This document shows, piece after piece, positions 42,166 through 42,420 of a DNA stretch of 42,420 bases. The notes beneath the pieces were generated by a model. It saw only the letters and a list, made by a program, of their open reading frames with translations. It was not told the origin of the DNA and ran no database searches. The stretch spans positions 1 to 42,420 of the forward strand of contig NZ_LGHM01000045.1 of assembly GCF_001908185.1 (NCBI RefSeq), in the 5' to 3' direction. The DNA comes from Bradyrhizobium sp. AS23.2 (GTDB lineage Bacteria > Pseudomonadota > Alphaproteobacteria > Rhizobiales > Xanthobacteraceae). Within the stretch, counting starts at the first letter, position 1, and each line of letters starts with the position of its first letter. The position numbers were made by a program, and so were the translations under genes.

Positions 42166-42300
42166 ATGCACAGAGTGCTCTCGGATGGTCGAACGCCCGC
42201 GACGGTGATGACGCGCGTCGATGCGGCGTTGATCCACGAAGTTATCGACGAAATCATGCGGCTGGTCATGTCGCACAATATGATCGAGAGTGAACGATGA
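42166..42300 (+). CDS. Small ORF of 44 codons coupled to the following crotonase-type gene
   Basis: The frame MHRVLSDGRTP...ALIHEVIDEIMRLVM...MIESER ends in TGA overlapping the next start (ATGA). No ribosome site is obvious before ATG 42166, and the same frame is open from about 42097. Helical, amphipathic sequence; no family recognised. It could be a remnant of a larger gene's C-terminus. Confidence 0.3.
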   Translation: MHRVLSDGRTPATVMTRVDAALIHEVIDEIMRLVMSHNMIESER

Positions 42301-42420
42301 ATGATGTGGTGGTCGCAGAAGGCGACCTGATCGTCCGGCGCGAAGGGACTGCGGGCGTCATCCGGCTCAACCGGCCGAAGGCAATCAATGCCCTGAGCTT
42401 GGAGATGGCCCTGGGGGTCG
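42297..42420 (+). CDS. Enoyl-CoA hydratase / 3-hydroxyisobutyryl-CoA hydrolase family protein, N-terminus only
   Basis: The first 41 residues are visible before the window ends. RREGTAGVIRLNRPKAINALSLEM is the crotonase N-terminal block, and NRPKAINALSLEM is especially close to 3-hydroxyisobutyryl-CoA hydrolases. That enzyme would produce the substrate of the mmsB product encoded at 28834. The catalytic part lies outside the window, so hydratase versus hydrolase cannot be decided. Probably the next gene of the liv operon. Confidence 0.7.
   Translation, partial: MNDVVVAEGDLIVRREGTAGVIRLNRPKAINALSLEMALGV

Noticed and set aside
1..42420. CRISPR arrays, prophage genes and toxin-antitoxin pairs
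   Set aside because: No regularly spaced direct repeats, phage structural genes or recognisable toxin-antitoxin pairs were seen.

Overview
The window looks like a chromosomal accessory region of a high-GC alphaproteobacterium, probably Rhizobiales and Bradyrhizobium-like. This is inferred from the GC-rich codon use, several Liv-type ABC transporters with their own binding proteins, and acyl-CoA catabolic clusters with TetR and GntR regulators. No RNA gene or CRISPR array was found.

Positions 1-131 hold the last codons of a LivM-type permease. Positions 356-12160 look like an inserted surface-polysaccharide island, bordered by a decayed IS256-family transposase on the left and a decayed serine recombinase on the right. 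Six tightly packed minus-strand genes (gmhA, an hddC-gmhB fusion, an SDR epimerase, hddA, an RmlC-fold epimerase and a SAF-domain oxidoreductase) should make a nucleotide-activated D-glycero-D-manno-heptose and modify its sugar. A glycosyltransferase, a GMC oxidoreductase and a Wzx-type flippase follow.

Positions 12563-42420 form a large catabolic region. It contains a TetR regulator with a PsrA-like operator, a Cys-less thiolase homologue coupled to a DUF35 protein, two further thiolases, two acyl-CoA ligases, an MFE-2-type SDR, an aldehyde dehydrogenase with a GntR regulator, a crotonase with a family III CoA-transferase, 3-hydroxyisobutyrate dehydrogenase, a cytochrome P450 with two [2Fe-2S] ferredoxins and a ferredoxin reductase, and a livGHM-SBP-livF transporter in line with a ligase. 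Together they suggest uptake of a hydrophobic or branched organic acid or alcohol, P450 hydroxylation, oxidation to the acid, CoA activation and beta-oxidation-like shortening. The substrate cannot be read from the sequence; terpenoid-like or steroid-side-chain-like compounds are possible.

The most notable signal is one 16-bp operator (GAGA-N8-TCTC, spacer beginning GCRAG) found three times, each directly downstream of a sigma70-like promoter: between the ligase/thiolase and transporter/SDR/thiolase operons, in front of the ferredoxin-reductase operon, and in front of the P450. It ties P450 chemistry, uptake and CoA chemistry into one local regulon, and a related inverted repeat lies in front of the TetR gene beside the P450. 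Three genes (ligase 1, SBP1, ligase 2) are each broken by a single extra base in a homopolymer run, which looks more like a sequence-quality effect than true decay.
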